Made by a program: the position numbers and the translations under genes
From: DATGKG01 sp963783145
GTDB taxonomy: Bacteria > Desulfobacterota > Binatia > Binatales > Binataceae
Reading direction: 5' to 3'
Length of the DNA: 64,000 nt
Assembly: GCA_963783145.1 (NCBI GenBank)
Contig: CAWAMM010000009.1
Location: 310,001 to 374,000, forward strand
Shown: positions 17,610 through 27,322 of the stretch, piece after piece
Layout: the number at the start of each line of letters is the position of its first letter
Position numbering within the stretch: the first letter of the stretch is position 1
Notes under the pieces: generated by a model
The model's database searches: none
What the model was told of the DNA's origin: nothing
What the model saw: the letters and a program-made list of their open reading frames with translations, nothing else

Positions 17610-18563
17610 ATGACTCCCGCCGAAAAAGACGATCAACTCGCTACGCTCAGTCGCAATCTCCTCGATGCCTTCGATGCGGTTAATGCAGGAGTTCATTCCG
17701 GCTATCGCGCGGCACATGCCAAGGGCATCATGCTGTCCGGCACCTTCACGCCGGCGCCCGGCGCGACCGCGCTGACCCGCGCGCCGCATCTGAATCGCCC
17801 CTCGACGCCGGTGAGCGTGCGCTTTTCCGATTTCGCGGGGATTCCGACCGTAGCCGACAACGATCCCAATGCGAGCCCGCGTGGTTTTGCGATCCGGTTT
17901 CATCTCGAGGGTGAGGCTTACACCGACATCGTCAGCCATTCTTACGACGGCTTCCCGGCGCGCACCGCGGAAGAACTCGCGGAGTTCCTGCGCGCGATTG
18001 CCGCGAGCGGTCCCAATGCCCCGAAACCGTTGCCGATCGAATCCTATCTCGCGACGCATCCGGCGGCGCTGGAATTCGTGCAGGCGCCGAAACCGTTTCC
18101 CAGCAGCTTCGCCAAGGAAACTTTCTTCGGGGTGAATGCGTACAAGTTCACCAACGCGGCAGGCGCCGTACGATTCGGTCGCTACCGCATCCTCCCCGAT
18201 GGCGCAGGCGAGTACCTTTCCGCCGCAGTCGCCGCCGCGAAGCCGGCCAGCTACCTTATCGATGAGATCAAGGAACGGGTCGCGAAAGGTCCGGTTAAAA
18301 TGCACCTCGCCGTGCAACTCGCCGAGGCCGGCGATGTGGTGGATGACTCAACTATCCATTGGCCTGCGAATCGGCCGCTGCTCGAACTCGGCACTATCTC
18401 GTTGAGCGCGGTGATGCCTGACAATGAGGCCGCGCAGCGCGAGCTGATTACCGATGTGATTCCACGCGTCGAGGGCATCGATCCTTCGGCAGATCCGCTC
18501 ATCGAGGCTCGCTCGGCGGCCTATCTGATGAGTGGCCGCCGCCGCAACCGCAGCACCAAGTAG
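17610..18563 (+). CDS. Small catalase-family (SrpA-like) heme peroxidase
   Basis: 317 residues, shorter than full catalases (about 480) and matching the catalase-related peroxidase group. The distal histidine lies in AAHAKGIMLSGTF (about residue 35). The SVRFSDFAG and PRGFAIRF elements that pack on the heme are present, and a tyrosine near the C-terminus (EARSAAYLM) is in place for the proximal ligand. It would destroy peroxides using an organic co-substrate. No signal peptide is seen. The gene is divergent from ppa (148 bp apart) and convergent with a response regulator gene. Confidence 0.85.
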   Translation: MTPAEKDDQLATLSRNLLDAFDAVNAGVHSGYRAAHAKGIMLSGTFTPAPGATALTRAPHLNRPSTPVSVRFSDFAGIPTVADNDPNASPRGFAIRFHLEGEAYTDIVSHSYDGFPARTAEELAEFLRAIAASGPNAPKPLPIESYLATHPAALEFVQAPKPFPSSFAKETFFGVNAYKFTNAAGAVRFGRYRILPDGAGEYLSAAVAAAKPASYLIDEIKERVAKGPVKMHLAVQLAEAGDVVDDSTIHWPANRPLLELGTISLSAVMPDNEAAQRELITDVIPRVEGIDPSADPLIEARSAAYLMSGRRRNRSTK

Positions 18564-18575
18564 AGATCCCGGCGG

Positions 18576-19295
18576 CTACACGTAGGAGACCTGACTGCGG
18601 TGGACCTCGAGCAGCTCTGCCATGCGCACCAGCTCGGCCATTGAGTCCGCGTTCATCTTGCCCATCACGCGTCCGCGATGAGTCTTGATGGTCCGTTCGG
18701 TCGCTCCCAACGTTGCGCCGACCTGCTTGTTTAACAGACCCGCGGTTACCAGGGCGAAGACCTCGCGCTCCCGAGGCGTAAGGGTCTGCTGGCGTCGCTG
18801 CAGTTCGGTACGCTTCGAATTCTCCGCTCGCCTGGTGCGCGCAAGCTCGCCCGCTCGCATCACCGCGTCCAACAGCATTTGATCGTCAATCGGTTTTTCC
18901 AGGTAATCAACCGCCCCTTCGCGCATCGCCTGAACCCCGCATGCAACGTCGCCACACCCAGTCAGGAAGACCATCTGCGCACTGCTCATCGATTGCTTAA
19001 TCTCGGCCAGCAGTTGCAACCCATTCATGCGCGGCAGGTAAATATCCGCTACGATGCAGTCCTTGTCCCGAAAGCCTTGCGACTCCAGGAAGCTTTCCGC
19101 CGATGCATAGGCTGATAGGTCAAAGCCCGCGGTCGCGAGCTGGAAGGTGAGGGCCTCGCGGAAGCCTTCATCATCTGCCACCACGGCGACGGTGAGTCTC
19201 GCCGGCGTCTCATTCGCGATGTTTGCACTGGTGATTCTTTCTCGGCTCTGCTCGGTCATCATATGCTGGTTCCCCACCCCCGGCTGTTCGGCCAA
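18576..19295 (-). CDS. FixJ/NarL-like response regulator
   Basis: 239 residues. The receiver domain (about 35-150) contains the acidic pair ADDE, the phospho-acceptor Asp in VADIYLPRMNG, Thr in FLTGCGD and Lys in LEKPI. A LuxR-type helix-turn-helix follows (LTPREREVFALVTAGLLNKQVG...). This is the FixJ/TodT arrangement of a two-component transcription activator. No cognate sensor kinase is adjacent. The first 30 residues before the receiver are atypical, so the start could be at the internal ATG near 19262. Target genes are unknown; it is convergent with the peroxidase gene and divergent from a LysR regulator. Confidence 0.9.
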   Translation of the reverse strand: MAEQPGVGNQHMMTEQSRERITSANIANETPARLTVAVVADDEGFREALTFQLATAGFDLSAYASAESFLESQGFRDKDCIVADIYLPRMNGLQLLAEIKQSMSSAQMVFLTGCGDVACGVQAMREGAVDYLEKPIDDQMLLDAVMRAGELARTRRAENSKRTELQRRQQTLTPREREVFALVTAGLLNKQVGATLGATERTIKTHRGRVMGKMNADSMAELVRMAELLEVHRSQVSYV

Positions 19296-19428
19296 TTTTC
19301 CTCGCGCAACGACTGAGCGGCACCATAGCCGCGCGATCGATTTGCGGGAAATGCAAAATGTTTATGCTCTCGATGCACGCCCTGCATGATCGATGGTTAC
19401 TCTCGCGAGGCAATGTTAATCTGCGCGC

Positions 19429-20514
19429 ATGAATTTCGACAGGCTCCGTCACTTCGAGGCGGTCGCACGACGCGGCAGCTTCATCCATGCCGCGGAGGAT
19501 TTACACCTCACCCAGCCCGCTTTGACGCGCAGCGTGCAGGTTCTGGAACGTGAAATCGGCGGACCGCTGTTCGATCGAGGGCGGCGCCGGGTGGCGCTGA
19601 CCGGGTTCGGCAGGTTCGTGCTGGAGCGCGTCCAGGTGCTGGTTTCCTCGCACAATCAGCTGAGCCATGAGATCGAGCAGTTTCGCGGTGTCGAGAGCGG
19701 CCATCTCCACGTCGGCTTCGGTCCGCTCTCCGCCGAGACCCTCGGGGCGCGCTCCATCGGCCGCTTCCAGAGCGAGCACCCGGGGATCAGTTTGCGCGTA
19801 TCATTCCCGGCCGTTGACGAGATGGTGGAGGCCGTCAGCAGCGGCCGCATCGAGGTCCTGATCGGCGAGCCCGATCCGCAAAAGGCGCAGCCCGAATTGC
19901 TTCAGGTTGGGTTGCGGAAACGGCCCGGGTTCTTTTATTGCCGCGCCGGCCATCCGCTGCTCAAGAAACAGCCGCCCGCGCTCAACGACCTGGCCGACTA
20001 CCCCTTCGTCGGTTTCAAATTGCCTCCCGAGTTTGGGCATATGGCGGAGATGGGGAAATTCGGCGATATCGAACCGGGAACCGGGATGTTGGTGCCCAAG
20101 GTCGAATGCTACTCGATCTCCGCCACCAAACAGATTGTCGCGGTCAGCAATGGTCTCGGGGCGGCAACCCTCTCCATGATGTGGAAAGAAATCCGCGACG
20201 GCGAGCTGGCCCCGATTGCGCTGGAGATTCCCGGCTTCGCCACCGGCTACTCGACCATTACCTTGCGGGGCCGGATGCTGACGCCCGCGGCTCAGGCTTT
20301 CGTGGAAATCGTGCAGGCGGTCGACGAGGAAACCGAGGAATTGCTGCCGCGCGCGCTGGGGACCAAAGCGCACTATCTCGCGGGTATCGCGCGGCGCACA
20401 CGCGATCGAGTTTCGGCGCAGGCGGCCGGCTCCGGGTTCGCGCTCGGATCGCCCAGCAAGCGCACTCAATCCGGCAATCCTACTGCGGCGCGCAAGCACT
20501 CCTCCTCGCGCTAG
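19429..20514 (+). CDS. LysR-family transcription regulator
   Basis: 361 residues. The N-terminal winged helix (FDRLRHFEAVARRGSF, then AAEDLHLTQPALTRSV and the wing FDRGRRRVALT) is the classical LysR pattern. Residues 90-300 form a periplasmic-binding-protein-like effector domain. A 50-residue basic, low-complexity tail (SPSKRTQSGNPTAARK) is longer than usual. The gene is divergent from the FixJ-like regulator with 133 bp between them, where LysR sites would be expected. The effector and regulon cannot be read from the sequence. Confidence 0.93.
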   Translation: MNFDRLRHFEAVARRGSFIHAAEDLHLTQPALTRSVQVLEREIGGPLFDRGRRRVALTGFGRFVLERVQVLVSSHNQLSHEIEQFRGVESGHLHVGFGPLSAETLGARSIGRFQSEHPGISLRVSFPAVDEMVEAVSSGRIEVLIGEPDPQKAQPELLQVGLRKRPGFFYCRAGHPLLKKQPPALNDLADYPFVGFKLPPEFGHMAEMGKFGDIEPGTGMLVPKVECYSISATKQIVAVSNGLGAATLSMMWKEIRDGELAPIALEIPGFATGYSTITLRGRMLTPAAQAFVEIVQAVDEETEELLPRALGTKAHYLAGIARRTRDRVSAQAAGSGFALGSPSKRTQSGNPTAARKHSSSR

Positions 20515-20556
20515 CGCGATGCGATTGCCGTTTCGATCCACCATCGCGGCGGTCGA

Positions 20557-20775
20557 TTACGCTGCCGCGAAACGGTCAGACCTTACCACTTCGATAGGGA
20601 TGCCTGCTTCAGTCAATCGGCTGGTGGTCAGCTCGGCGTAGGAATCGGCGACGTAAATCACGCCCTGCGATTCATGATAGGCGACGATGGTGGGATGGAG
20701 GAGCACACTCAGGGGCGTCTTGAGCACCTCAAAAACCGGGGCGGCGGCTTCCGACGAGAGAACGATTTTGGTCAT
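20557..20775 (-). CDS. Small hypothetical protein
   Basis: 72 residues with balanced composition and alternating hydrophobic strands (VLLHPTIVAYHESQGVIYVAD), so coding is plausible. No signal, membrane segment or known motif, and no clear ribosome binding site. It lies alone between the LysR regulator and the RHS remnant. Confidence 0.45.
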   Translation of the reverse strand: MTKIVLSSEAAAPVFEVLKTPLSVLLHPTIVAYHESQGVIYVADSYAELTTSRLTEAGIPIEVVRSDRFAAA

Positions 20776-20882
20776 GGCGAGTACCGGGCAAAGTTCCGAG
20801 TGATCCGGGAGGGCTGGAGGTCGATACGGAGAGGTGGTCGAGGGCTTCCGGGCGCAGTCTTAGTGTCCGCCGCTATGGTTAC

Positions 20883-21980
20883 CTAGTGCAACCGGCTTAT
20901 GTTCTCTGTATAACCAATTCGTTTCGTTCGTAATCGTGGATCTTGGGTGTAAATGGTTATCGGAGTGCCGGGATTGTTCGGATTTAGCACTTCGATGGTC
21001 GAGCCAAAAATATCGAAGAGCGGCACTTTAACCCCGGTCAGTCCTGGCTCGGTGTAGCTCGCCGAGGCCGCAAGTCCCCCGCCCGGAGGAGTCAGGAAGC
21101 TGACGTACTGTGTCAGCTGCTGGAATCCGACGAGCGCGCTCCCATCGTGAAGGAAGTACTGCGGAAAGCTGTAGGCGCTGTTGGTCAGGGTTTCCCGCCG
21201 CCCCAGCGGATCGAAGGTGTTGGCGATAGTGGACCCCGCTCCTGCGAGCGTGGTTAGCTGATTACGGGAGTTCCAGCTGTAGGTAAGGCCGGTGCTGGGA
21301 TCGAACTTGATATTGTCGGCGGTGTTGTTGCTGCCCACGGTCTCGTAAGTCACCTGCGTGCCGTTCCAGGTGAAAAGTTGGTCGATCGCTGTATAGGTCG
21401 CGCTCTCGCCGATCGGGGCGCTGATGGCCGCCAGAGTCCCTCCTTCGTCGATCAAACGCCCATCCAGATCGTAACCGTAGGAAAGATTGCCCAAGCTACT
21501 ACCGCCCAAGATCTGAAATGTCTGTAGCGTCGGGCGTTCGTCGGCGTCCGGCGTGAAAATCGTCTCGATGCCATTCGCGATCGTGTTGGCTAGCCCGCCA
21601 TCCATGTCGTAGTTGTACGCAGTTTGAGTGGTGGTATTTCCCGTGTAGCTAACCGACCCCGAGGGTCCACAGCTCGGAAGTTGGGTTCCATTGTTGGACA
21701 TGGACACCAGCTCGTCTGCACAGTCGTACCCATAGTTGACGGTCGGCATGGAGAAGTTGTTGAGCGTACTCGTCATCTGGGTACGGCGCCCGTTCTCATC
21801 GTATTTAAAGCCGAGAGTAGGGCTGGTCGTCCCCGGTGTATTCACAGGGGGGAGCGAGAGGACTGTGGTGCCGGGGGTTTCCGCTTCCGAGAGAACGTTG
21901 TCCACCCCGTCATAAGTATAGGCGATTGAATCGTAGAAGAGCGTGGCTGGGCTGCCGCCGTTCTCGTACCAGGAGGTCAA
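20883..21980 (-). pseudogene. RHS/YD-repeat protein remnant
   Basis: 365 residues of RHS-type core repeats: YDENGRRT, YNYDMDGGL, YGYDLDGRL, FDPLGRRETL and similar YD units about every 20-40 residues. Intact RHS proteins are usually over 1000 residues with an export or cage N-terminus; here the 5' end stops at the ~195-bp repeat (21996-22190), and the reading frame continues into that repeat without a recognisable RHS sequence. The 3' end lacks an identifiable toxin tip. I read this as a truncated relic cut off by the recombination or insertion that placed the repeat. Expression as a short protein from TTG at 21980 cannot be excluded. Confidence 0.65.
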
Positions 21981-21995
21981 TCCGGTGGGGGAGGT

Positions 21996-22190
21996 GGGGG
22001 CGGGCGCGGTGGTCGCTCTTCATCTTGCGACCACTGTGACCGCGAGGCGGGGGGTGGGGATGGCGCGGCGGTCGCTCGGTTTCTCTCTGCGACCGGCGTG
22101 CCATCTATCCGGGAATCCTCGCTGCGCGGGCGCCATTGGCGCACGCGCCTCAACATTCAGGCATCAATCACAATAACGCGCGACCGTGCG
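21996..22190. repeat. Left ~195-bp direct repeat flanking the hsd operon
   Basis: Nearly identical to 27323-27521 in the same orientation, with a few indels near 22045-22060. Sub-structures: GTGGTCGC/GCGACCAC hairpin (around 22009-22034), a long hairpin (22057-22110) and the palindrome GCGCCATTGGCGC. Its last ~27 bp equal the 3' end of the receiver gene at 27495, so this copy seems to derive from the right-hand one. Confidence 0.85.
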
Positions 22191-22191
22191 A

Positions 22192-24507
22192 TCAGGCGGC
22201 TTGCTGATACAGGTAGCGCTGGAAGCCGACGAAGGTTTTGTTGATGTCTTCCGGCTTTCCGAGGTCGGCAACCGCATCGGCAATCGAGTTGTGGTACTTC
22301 AGGCGCAGCAGAGGCGTCAGTTTTTCCGGGTCGAGCTCATCGACGCCTACGCTCACGTAGTGAGATAGGACGAAGTCGAGGAACGCCTGCTGCCGGGCTG
22401 GGAAGCTCGTCCCGATCACCACTTTGGCGTTCGCCGCGCGCTCCTCGCGCGTAAGCGGCGCCAGCGCGTACGCGATGTGCGCCAGCACATCGAAGAGGTC
22501 GCTCTTCTCCGCGTCGATGATCTTTTGCATCTCGTCGAGCTGCGCGCGCCCGAAGCCTTTTTCGGCGAGGCCATCCAATAACTTGCGCCGCGTGTCGGGC
22601 GCGCTCCACAGCGTGCGCAATTCCGCTTCATCTTTGAAAAACTCCGGCAGCTTGCCGAACAGCAACTGCATGAACTGCTGCGCCGACATCGGCTTGCCGT
22701 CGGCATGCCAGAACGTGGTGCACATCATGTCCTGGATCGAGCGCGCCTTGCCGTCCGAGAGTTTGATCTTGATCTTCTGCGGACGCGGACGCGGTTCCAG
22801 CGGAGGCCCAGGGTCAATCGGCGGCCCCTCGATTTTCGGCTTTTTCGGTTCTTCCGGCTCCGGCTCGATCGGCTCGCCGTCCCACTCAGGATCGCTGAAA
22901 TGATGATGGGCCTTTACGAAGTCGAGGATCGTGAAGTAATCCTTGCCATCGTAGAGCCGCGTGCCGCGTCCGATGATCTGCTTGAACTCGATCATCGAAT
23001 TGATCGGCCGCATCAGCACGATATTGCGGATGTTGCGCGCGTCGACGCCGGTCGAAAGCTTCTGCGAGGTCGTCAGAATGGTGGGGATGGTCTTTTCGTT
23101 GTCCTGGAACGCGCGTAGATGCTGCTCGCCCAGCGCGCCGTCATCTGCCGTGACCCGCTGGCAGTAGTTGGGCTCCTTGCTGGTCTTGAGCTGATTGATA
23201 AGGTCGCGCACCGCCAGCGCATGCGCCTGGGTCGCGCAAAACACCAGCGTCTTTTCGTTCTGGTTGATCTGCTCCATCAGCAGCTTCACCCGATGCGCCT
23301 CGCGTTCCTTGATCTCGATGATCTTGTTGAAGTCGCTTTCGGTGTAGCGCTTGCCTTCCTGGACCTCGCCCTCGATCAGCGTGTCGTCGGCGGTATAGAC
23401 GTATTCATCGAGGGTGGTGGAGATTTGCTTGACCTTGAACGGGGTCAGGTAGCCGTCGTTGATACCGTCCTTCAGCGAGTAAACGTAAACCGGGTCGCCG
23501 AAATACTTGTAAGTGTCGACGTTGTCCTGGCGCTTGGGCGTGGCGGTGAGACCTAGCTGCACCGCAGGCGCGAAGTACTCCAGGATGCCGCGCCAGTTGC
23601 TCTCGTCGTTGGCGCCGCCGCGATGGCATTCGTCGATCACGATGAAATCGAAGAAGTCGGGCGGATACGCTCCGAAGTTCGATGACTTCGTCCCATCTTT
23701 GGACTCGGTCATGAAGGTCTGAAAGATGGTGAAGAAGAGGCTGCCGTTCTTGGGCACCTTGCCCTTCTTGCTGATTTCTTCGGGACGAATCCGCACCATC
23801 GCGTCTTCGGGAAATGCGGAGAACTCGTTATAGGCCTGATCCGCCAGGATGTTGCGGTCGGCGAGGAACAAGATGCGCGGACGGCGCTCGGGCTTACGGC
23901 TCAGATTCCAGCGTGCGTGAAATAGCTTCCACGCGATCTGAAACGCGATGAAGGTCTTGCCGGTGCCGGTCGCGAGCGTGAGCAGGATGCGCTGCTGGTT
24001 CGCCGCGATCGCCTCCATCACTCGATCGACGGCGATGTCCTGGTAGTAGCGGCTCAGATGCGAACCGCCCTTGTCCTGAAAGGGCACTTTCGCGAAGTCG
24101 TCACGCCATTGGTTTTGTTCGGCGAAGGTGCGGTTCCAGAGTTCTTCGGGGCTGGGATAAGCGGCCAACGGACCTTCGGTGCCGTCAACCATATCGACGC
24201 CGTAGATGCCCTGCCCGTTGGAGCAATACCCGAAGCGTACTTTCAGCTTGTCGGCATAGTCCTTGGCCTGCGCGAGGCCCTGGGTAAGTTCCTCATCCCA
24301 CGCCTTGGCCTCGACCACGGCCAGCTTGTGGTTGCGATATTCCAGCACGTAGTCGAGCTTGAGGCCTTTGGCGCGCTTTCCGAAACCTTCCAGCCGACCG
24401 AGGGAGATGGGATATTCGCACCGAAGGCGGCTGCCCTCGACCACGCCCCATCCAGCGGCTCTAAGGGCAGGGTCGATGTACTCGTTTCTGGTTTCGGCCT
24501 CGTTCAT
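22192..24507 (-). CDS. hsdR: Type I restriction enzyme, R (endonuclease/translocase) subunit
   Basis: 771 residues. The N-terminal PD-(D/E)xK nuclease core is visible as Asp52 (KLDYVLEY) and Glu66-x-Lys68 (VVEAKAW). The SF2 translocase has Walker A ATGTGKT (179-185), DECH, TATP (motif III) and QIIGRGTRL (motif VI). The C-terminal helical region would bind the methylase. With HsdM and HsdS it cuts DNA lacking the host methylation after ATP-driven translocation. Length suits the EcoA/EcoE-like (type IB) branch. It is the third gene of hsdM-hsdS-hsdR, with 4-bp overlaps, and its stop lies directly against the left direct repeat. The frame looks intact. Confidence 0.95.
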   Translation of the reverse strand: MNEAETRNEYIDPALRAAGWGVVEGSRLRCEYPISLGRLEGFGKRAKGLKLDYVLEYRNHKLAVVEAKAWDEELTQGLAQAKDYADKLKVRFGYCSNGQGIYGVDMVDGTEGPLAAYPSPEELWNRTFAEQNQWRDDFAKVPFQDKGGSHLSRYYQDIAVDRVMEAIAANQQRILLTLATGTGKTFIAFQIAWKLFHARWNLSRKPERRPRILFLADRNILADQAYNEFSAFPEDAMVRIRPEEISKKGKVPKNGSLFFTIFQTFMTESKDGTKSSNFGAYPPDFFDFIVIDECHRGGANDESNWRGILEYFAPAVQLGLTATPKRQDNVDTYKYFGDPVYVYSLKDGINDGYLTPFKVKQISTTLDEYVYTADDTLIEGEVQEGKRYTESDFNKIIEIKEREAHRVKLLMEQINQNEKTLVFCATQAHALAVRDLINQLKTSKEPNYCQRVTADDGALGEQHLRAFQDNEKTIPTILTTSQKLSTGVDARNIRNIVLMRPINSMIEFKQIIGRGTRLYDGKDYFTILDFVKAHHHFSDPEWDGEPIEPEPEEPKKPKIEGPPIDPGPPLEPRPRPQKIKIKLSDGKARSIQDMMCTTFWHADGKPMSAQQFMQLLFGKLPEFFKDEAELRTLWSAPDTRRKLLDGLAEKGFGRAQLDEMQKIIDAEKSDLFDVLAHIAYALAPLTREERAANAKVVIGTSFPARQQAFLDFVLSHYVSVGVDELDPEKLTPLLRLKYHNSIADAVADLGKPEDINKTFVGFQRYLYQQAA

Positions 24508-25748
24508 GCGACGCGTTCCTGGAGTTTTTCGGATGCGGCTAGCTCACCGTTGAAGGCCTGATGCAGCAGGGACTTCTTGAGCGCCTCGATTGCTACGAGT
24601 TTGCGCTTGTAAATGGATTCGAGGCGCTGGGTTTCCTCCGCGAGAGTATCGAGTACCGTTACCGCTGCGCGCTGCTGATGCGGGGTTACTCTTGGGACCT
24701 CGAAGCTTCTCAGTACTTTCAACGACACGGTTTTCTGAGCCGTGCCAGTGGCGCGTTCGTCCGCTTGCTTGAACACCTGAGGCGACAAGAGCAGGTAGTA
24801 AAGCCAAGCACTCTGGATTTCCGCCTTCGGTCGAATCAATCCAATGTGCCGCTGGAAGCAGAATTCAAAATTGTTCTCAAGGATCACAGGAATGCCGAAC
24901 GAGCCTGTGACCGTATAGAGCACGTCGCCTTTGCTTGGCTTTCGATGCGTCTTTATGCGGTCAAAATAATTGCGAGGCACCATGAACGTATTGGTGAAGT
25001 CGATGGTCCGCGTCTCCTTGTTAATATTCCCGATCGTGACCAAAGGGACTCCGGCTTGCGACTTGGGCGGCGGAACATGATCTCCGTCAGTTATGTCGGT
25101 CGCCAGGTCTGAGAGAGCGACCAACTCGCAGGACGACCACATCTCCGCGAACACGGATTGGAGGTGGCTCTCGAAAATGGCGCGGGCGTTTTGGAGGTTC
25201 TTTTCGGCGTTGGCTTTGGCGGTCGCGATGCCCTCGAACGCCTCATCGAGGATGCCTACGATCCGCCGCTGCTCCGGAAGCGGAGGAACCGGAATGCGAT
25301 AACTCTCTATGAATTCCTTCGCAACTCGCTGCTGACCGACCGCGCCACCCATTCGCGCCTCCCCTTCAATTCGAAAGTCGGCACGAGACAAGTAGTAGTA
25401 GAGGAACTCTTTGTCGAGACCTTGGGGCGGACGAAAGACAATGAACTCGCTGGAACCGAACCCAATGCCGTTGGTCAACCCTGACGCAATTCCAAGCTTT
25501 CCGTTCTCGAAACAGGGGGTGATCTTTGCAAGCAGTACGTCGCCGTCGGCGAAGTAGGTGTAACTCCCCTCTACTGACGCGAGTGGTTTAGCCTGTGTCG
25601 GAGTCAGGACCTTTCGGTCGATCCCGAGATCTTCCATCGGGACAAACGATACGAGCGCTTCGGGATCGACTCGCTTTCGCGCTTCCGACTTTGGCGGCCG
25701 TATCTCGCAGACCTCGGCCAAACTCTTTGTCGGCCATCCATTCTTCAT
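24504..25748 (-). CDS. hsdS: Type I restriction-modification specificity subunit
   Basis: 414 residues with two variable target-recognition domains, each followed by a conserved coiled-coil spacer: PPLPEQRRIVGILDEAFEGI (about 150-175) and a second one near the C-terminus (HQQRAAVTVLDTLAEE... KSLLHQAFNGEL). The two target domains would each read half of a bipartite DNA site. The gene is AT-richer than its neighbours, as is usual for exchanged specificity domains. It overlaps hsdM and hsdR by 4 bp on either side. The recognition sequence cannot be predicted by eye. Confidence 0.95.
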   Translation of the reverse strand: MKNGWPTKSLAEVCEIRPPKSEARKRVDPEALVSFVPMEDLGIDRKVLTPTQAKPLASVEGSYTYFADGDVLLAKITPCFENGKLGIASGLTNGIGFGSSEFIVFRPPQGLDKEFLYYYLSRADFRIEGEARMGGAVGQQRVAKEFIESYRIPVPPLPEQRRIVGILDEAFEGIATAKANAEKNLQNARAIFESHLQSVFAEMWSSCELVALSDLATDITDGDHVPPPKSQAGVPLVTIGNINKETRTIDFTNTFMVPRNYFDRIKTHRKPSKGDVLYTVTGSFGIPVILENNFEFCFQRHIGLIRPKAEIQSAWLYYLLLSPQVFKQADERATGTAQKTVSLKVLRSFEVPRVTPHQQRAAVTVLDTLAEETQRLESIYKRKLVAIEALKKSLLHQAFNGELAASEKLQERVA

Positions 25749-27205
25749 AGCAGCGCTCGAATGTTGTTCAGCACTTCGGCGCTTTCAGCATCGAGTGCGA
25801 CGATTTCGTCGATGATCTCTGTCGGGCTGCGATGCGCCACTTCTTCCGCGCTGTTGGGATTCTTGACCGACAAGTCGAAGGTCCTCGGGTCGATGCTCTT
25901 CGCATCGACGCTCCAACTGTTCGACGAATCCGCGAAGGTCTTTTGCAACTTCACGAACTCCGCGAGGTCATCATCATTCGGCGGATTGGTCTTGCCGAGG
26001 TTGCGGCCTGGGTCAAGCTGATAAAACCAGATCTTCCGCGTCGGGGCGCCTTTCTCGAAGAACAGCACGACGGTCTTCACACCCGCACCTTGGAACGTGC
26101 CGCCCGGAAGGTCGAGGACAGTGTAAAGGTTGCAATCCTCGAATAGCTTCTTGCGCAGACTCACGGAGGCATTGTCGGTGTTGGAGAGAAACGTATTCTT
26201 GATGACGATGCCGCCGCGTCCGCCCGCCTTGAGAATCCGGATGAAGTGCTGGAGGAACAGAAACGCAGTCTCACCCGTGCGAATCGGGAAGTTCTGCTGC
26301 ACTTCCTTGCGTTCGCTGCCGCCGAACGGCGGATTCGCCAGCACCACCTCGTAGCGGTCCTTTTCCTGGATGTCGGCGAGATTCTCGGTCAGCGTGTTGG
26401 TGTGGATGACATTAGGCGCCTCGATGCCGTGCAGAATCATGTTCATGATCGCCATCACATAGGCGAGCGACTTCTTTTCCTTGCCGTAGAAGGTGCGGGT
26501 CTGCAGCGTCTCGAACTCCTTGACGGTCAGTTTCTTGTCGCGCTGCATAAAGTCGTAGGACTCGCACAGGAAGCCGGCCGAGCCGCATGCGCCGTCGTAG
26601 ATACGCTCGCCGATCTTCGGCTTGACGACCTGTATTATCGCGCGGATTAGGGGGCGCGGCGTGTAATACTCGCCGCCGTTGCGCCCGGCATTACCCATGT
26701 TCTTGATCTTGGCTTCATACAGGATGCGACAGCTCGTGCTTCTCGGTCTGGGAGCGGAAGCGCAGCTCGTCGATATGGTCGATGATCTCGCGCAGGTTGT
26801 AGCCGCTCTGGATCTTGTTTTTGATCTCGCCGAAGATTTCGCCGATTTTGTACTCGATGGTGTTCGGTTCGGTCCGGTGGCCTTCAGCTTGAAGCCCTGC
26901 AGATAGGGAAAGAGCTTCTGGTTGACGAAGTCGCAGATATCGTCGCCGGTCATCGCACGGTTATGGTCGAGCTTGCCGTCTTTGCCTTTGGGCGCCGCCC
27001 AGCTTATCCATCGGTAATCCTTATCGAGGAGGTAGCTGTAGCTTCGGCCGTCGATCTGGGCGATGGTCAGCCGTTCCTGCTCCAAATCATCGAGATATTT
27101 GAGGAAGAGCAGCCACGAAGTCTGCTCGATGTAGTCGAGCTCGGTGGTGCATCCGTCCTCCTTACGGAGGACATCATCGATGTTGCGAAAAGCCTGTTCG
27201 AACAC
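25745..27205 (-). CDS. hsdM: Type I modification methylase, linker scrambled by two compensating insertions
   Basis: 486 residues. The N-terminal helical domain (1-113) and the adenine methyltransferase domain (161 on) are normal: YTPRPLIRAI, SAM motif DGACGSAGFL and catalytic NPPF. Residues 114-160 are Ser/Arg/Thr-rich nonsense. Shifting the frame there restores typical HsdM sequence (IEYKIGEIFGEIKN, GYNLREIIDHIDEL, RSQTEKHEL). The causes seem to be a 5-bp tandem duplication (TTCGGTTCGG, 26863-26872) and one extra base near 26722. Net +6 keeps the frame open. Either the enzyme has a damaged linker or these are assembly errors. It starts the operon hsdM-S-R. Confidence 0.9.
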   Translation of the reverse strand: MFEQAFRNIDDVLRKEDGCTTELDYIEQTSWLLFLKYLDDLEQERLTIAQIDGRSYSYLLDKDYRWISWAAPKGKDGKLDHNRAMTGDDICDFVNQKLFPYLQGFKLKATGPNRTPSSTKSAKSSARSKTRSRAATTCARSSTISTSCASAPRPRSTSCRILYEAKIKNMGNAGRNGGEYYTPRPLIRAIIQVVKPKIGERIYDGACGSAGFLCESYDFMQRDKKLTVKEFETLQTRTFYGKEKKSLAYVMAIMNMILHGIEAPNVIHTNTLTENLADIQEKDRYEVVLANPPFGGSERKEVQQNFPIRTGETAFLFLQHFIRILKAGGRGGIVIKNTFLSNTDNASVSLRKKLFEDCNLYTVLDLPGGTFQGAGVKTVVLFFEKGAPTRKIWFYQLDPGRNLGKTNPPNDDDLAEFVKLQKTFADSSNSWSVDAKSIDPRTFDLSVKNPNSAEEVAHRSPTEIIDEIVALDAESAEVLNNIRALL

Positions 27206-27322
27206 GAATCCCCCAAAGCCCCAATCAGCTTGCCTTCGCTAAGCTGAAAGCAAATTAAGTTAGCATGAGCGAGACGGATAGTGGGGCGAAAGTATCATTG
27301 TTGGGGGTGGCAGTCGAATGGC

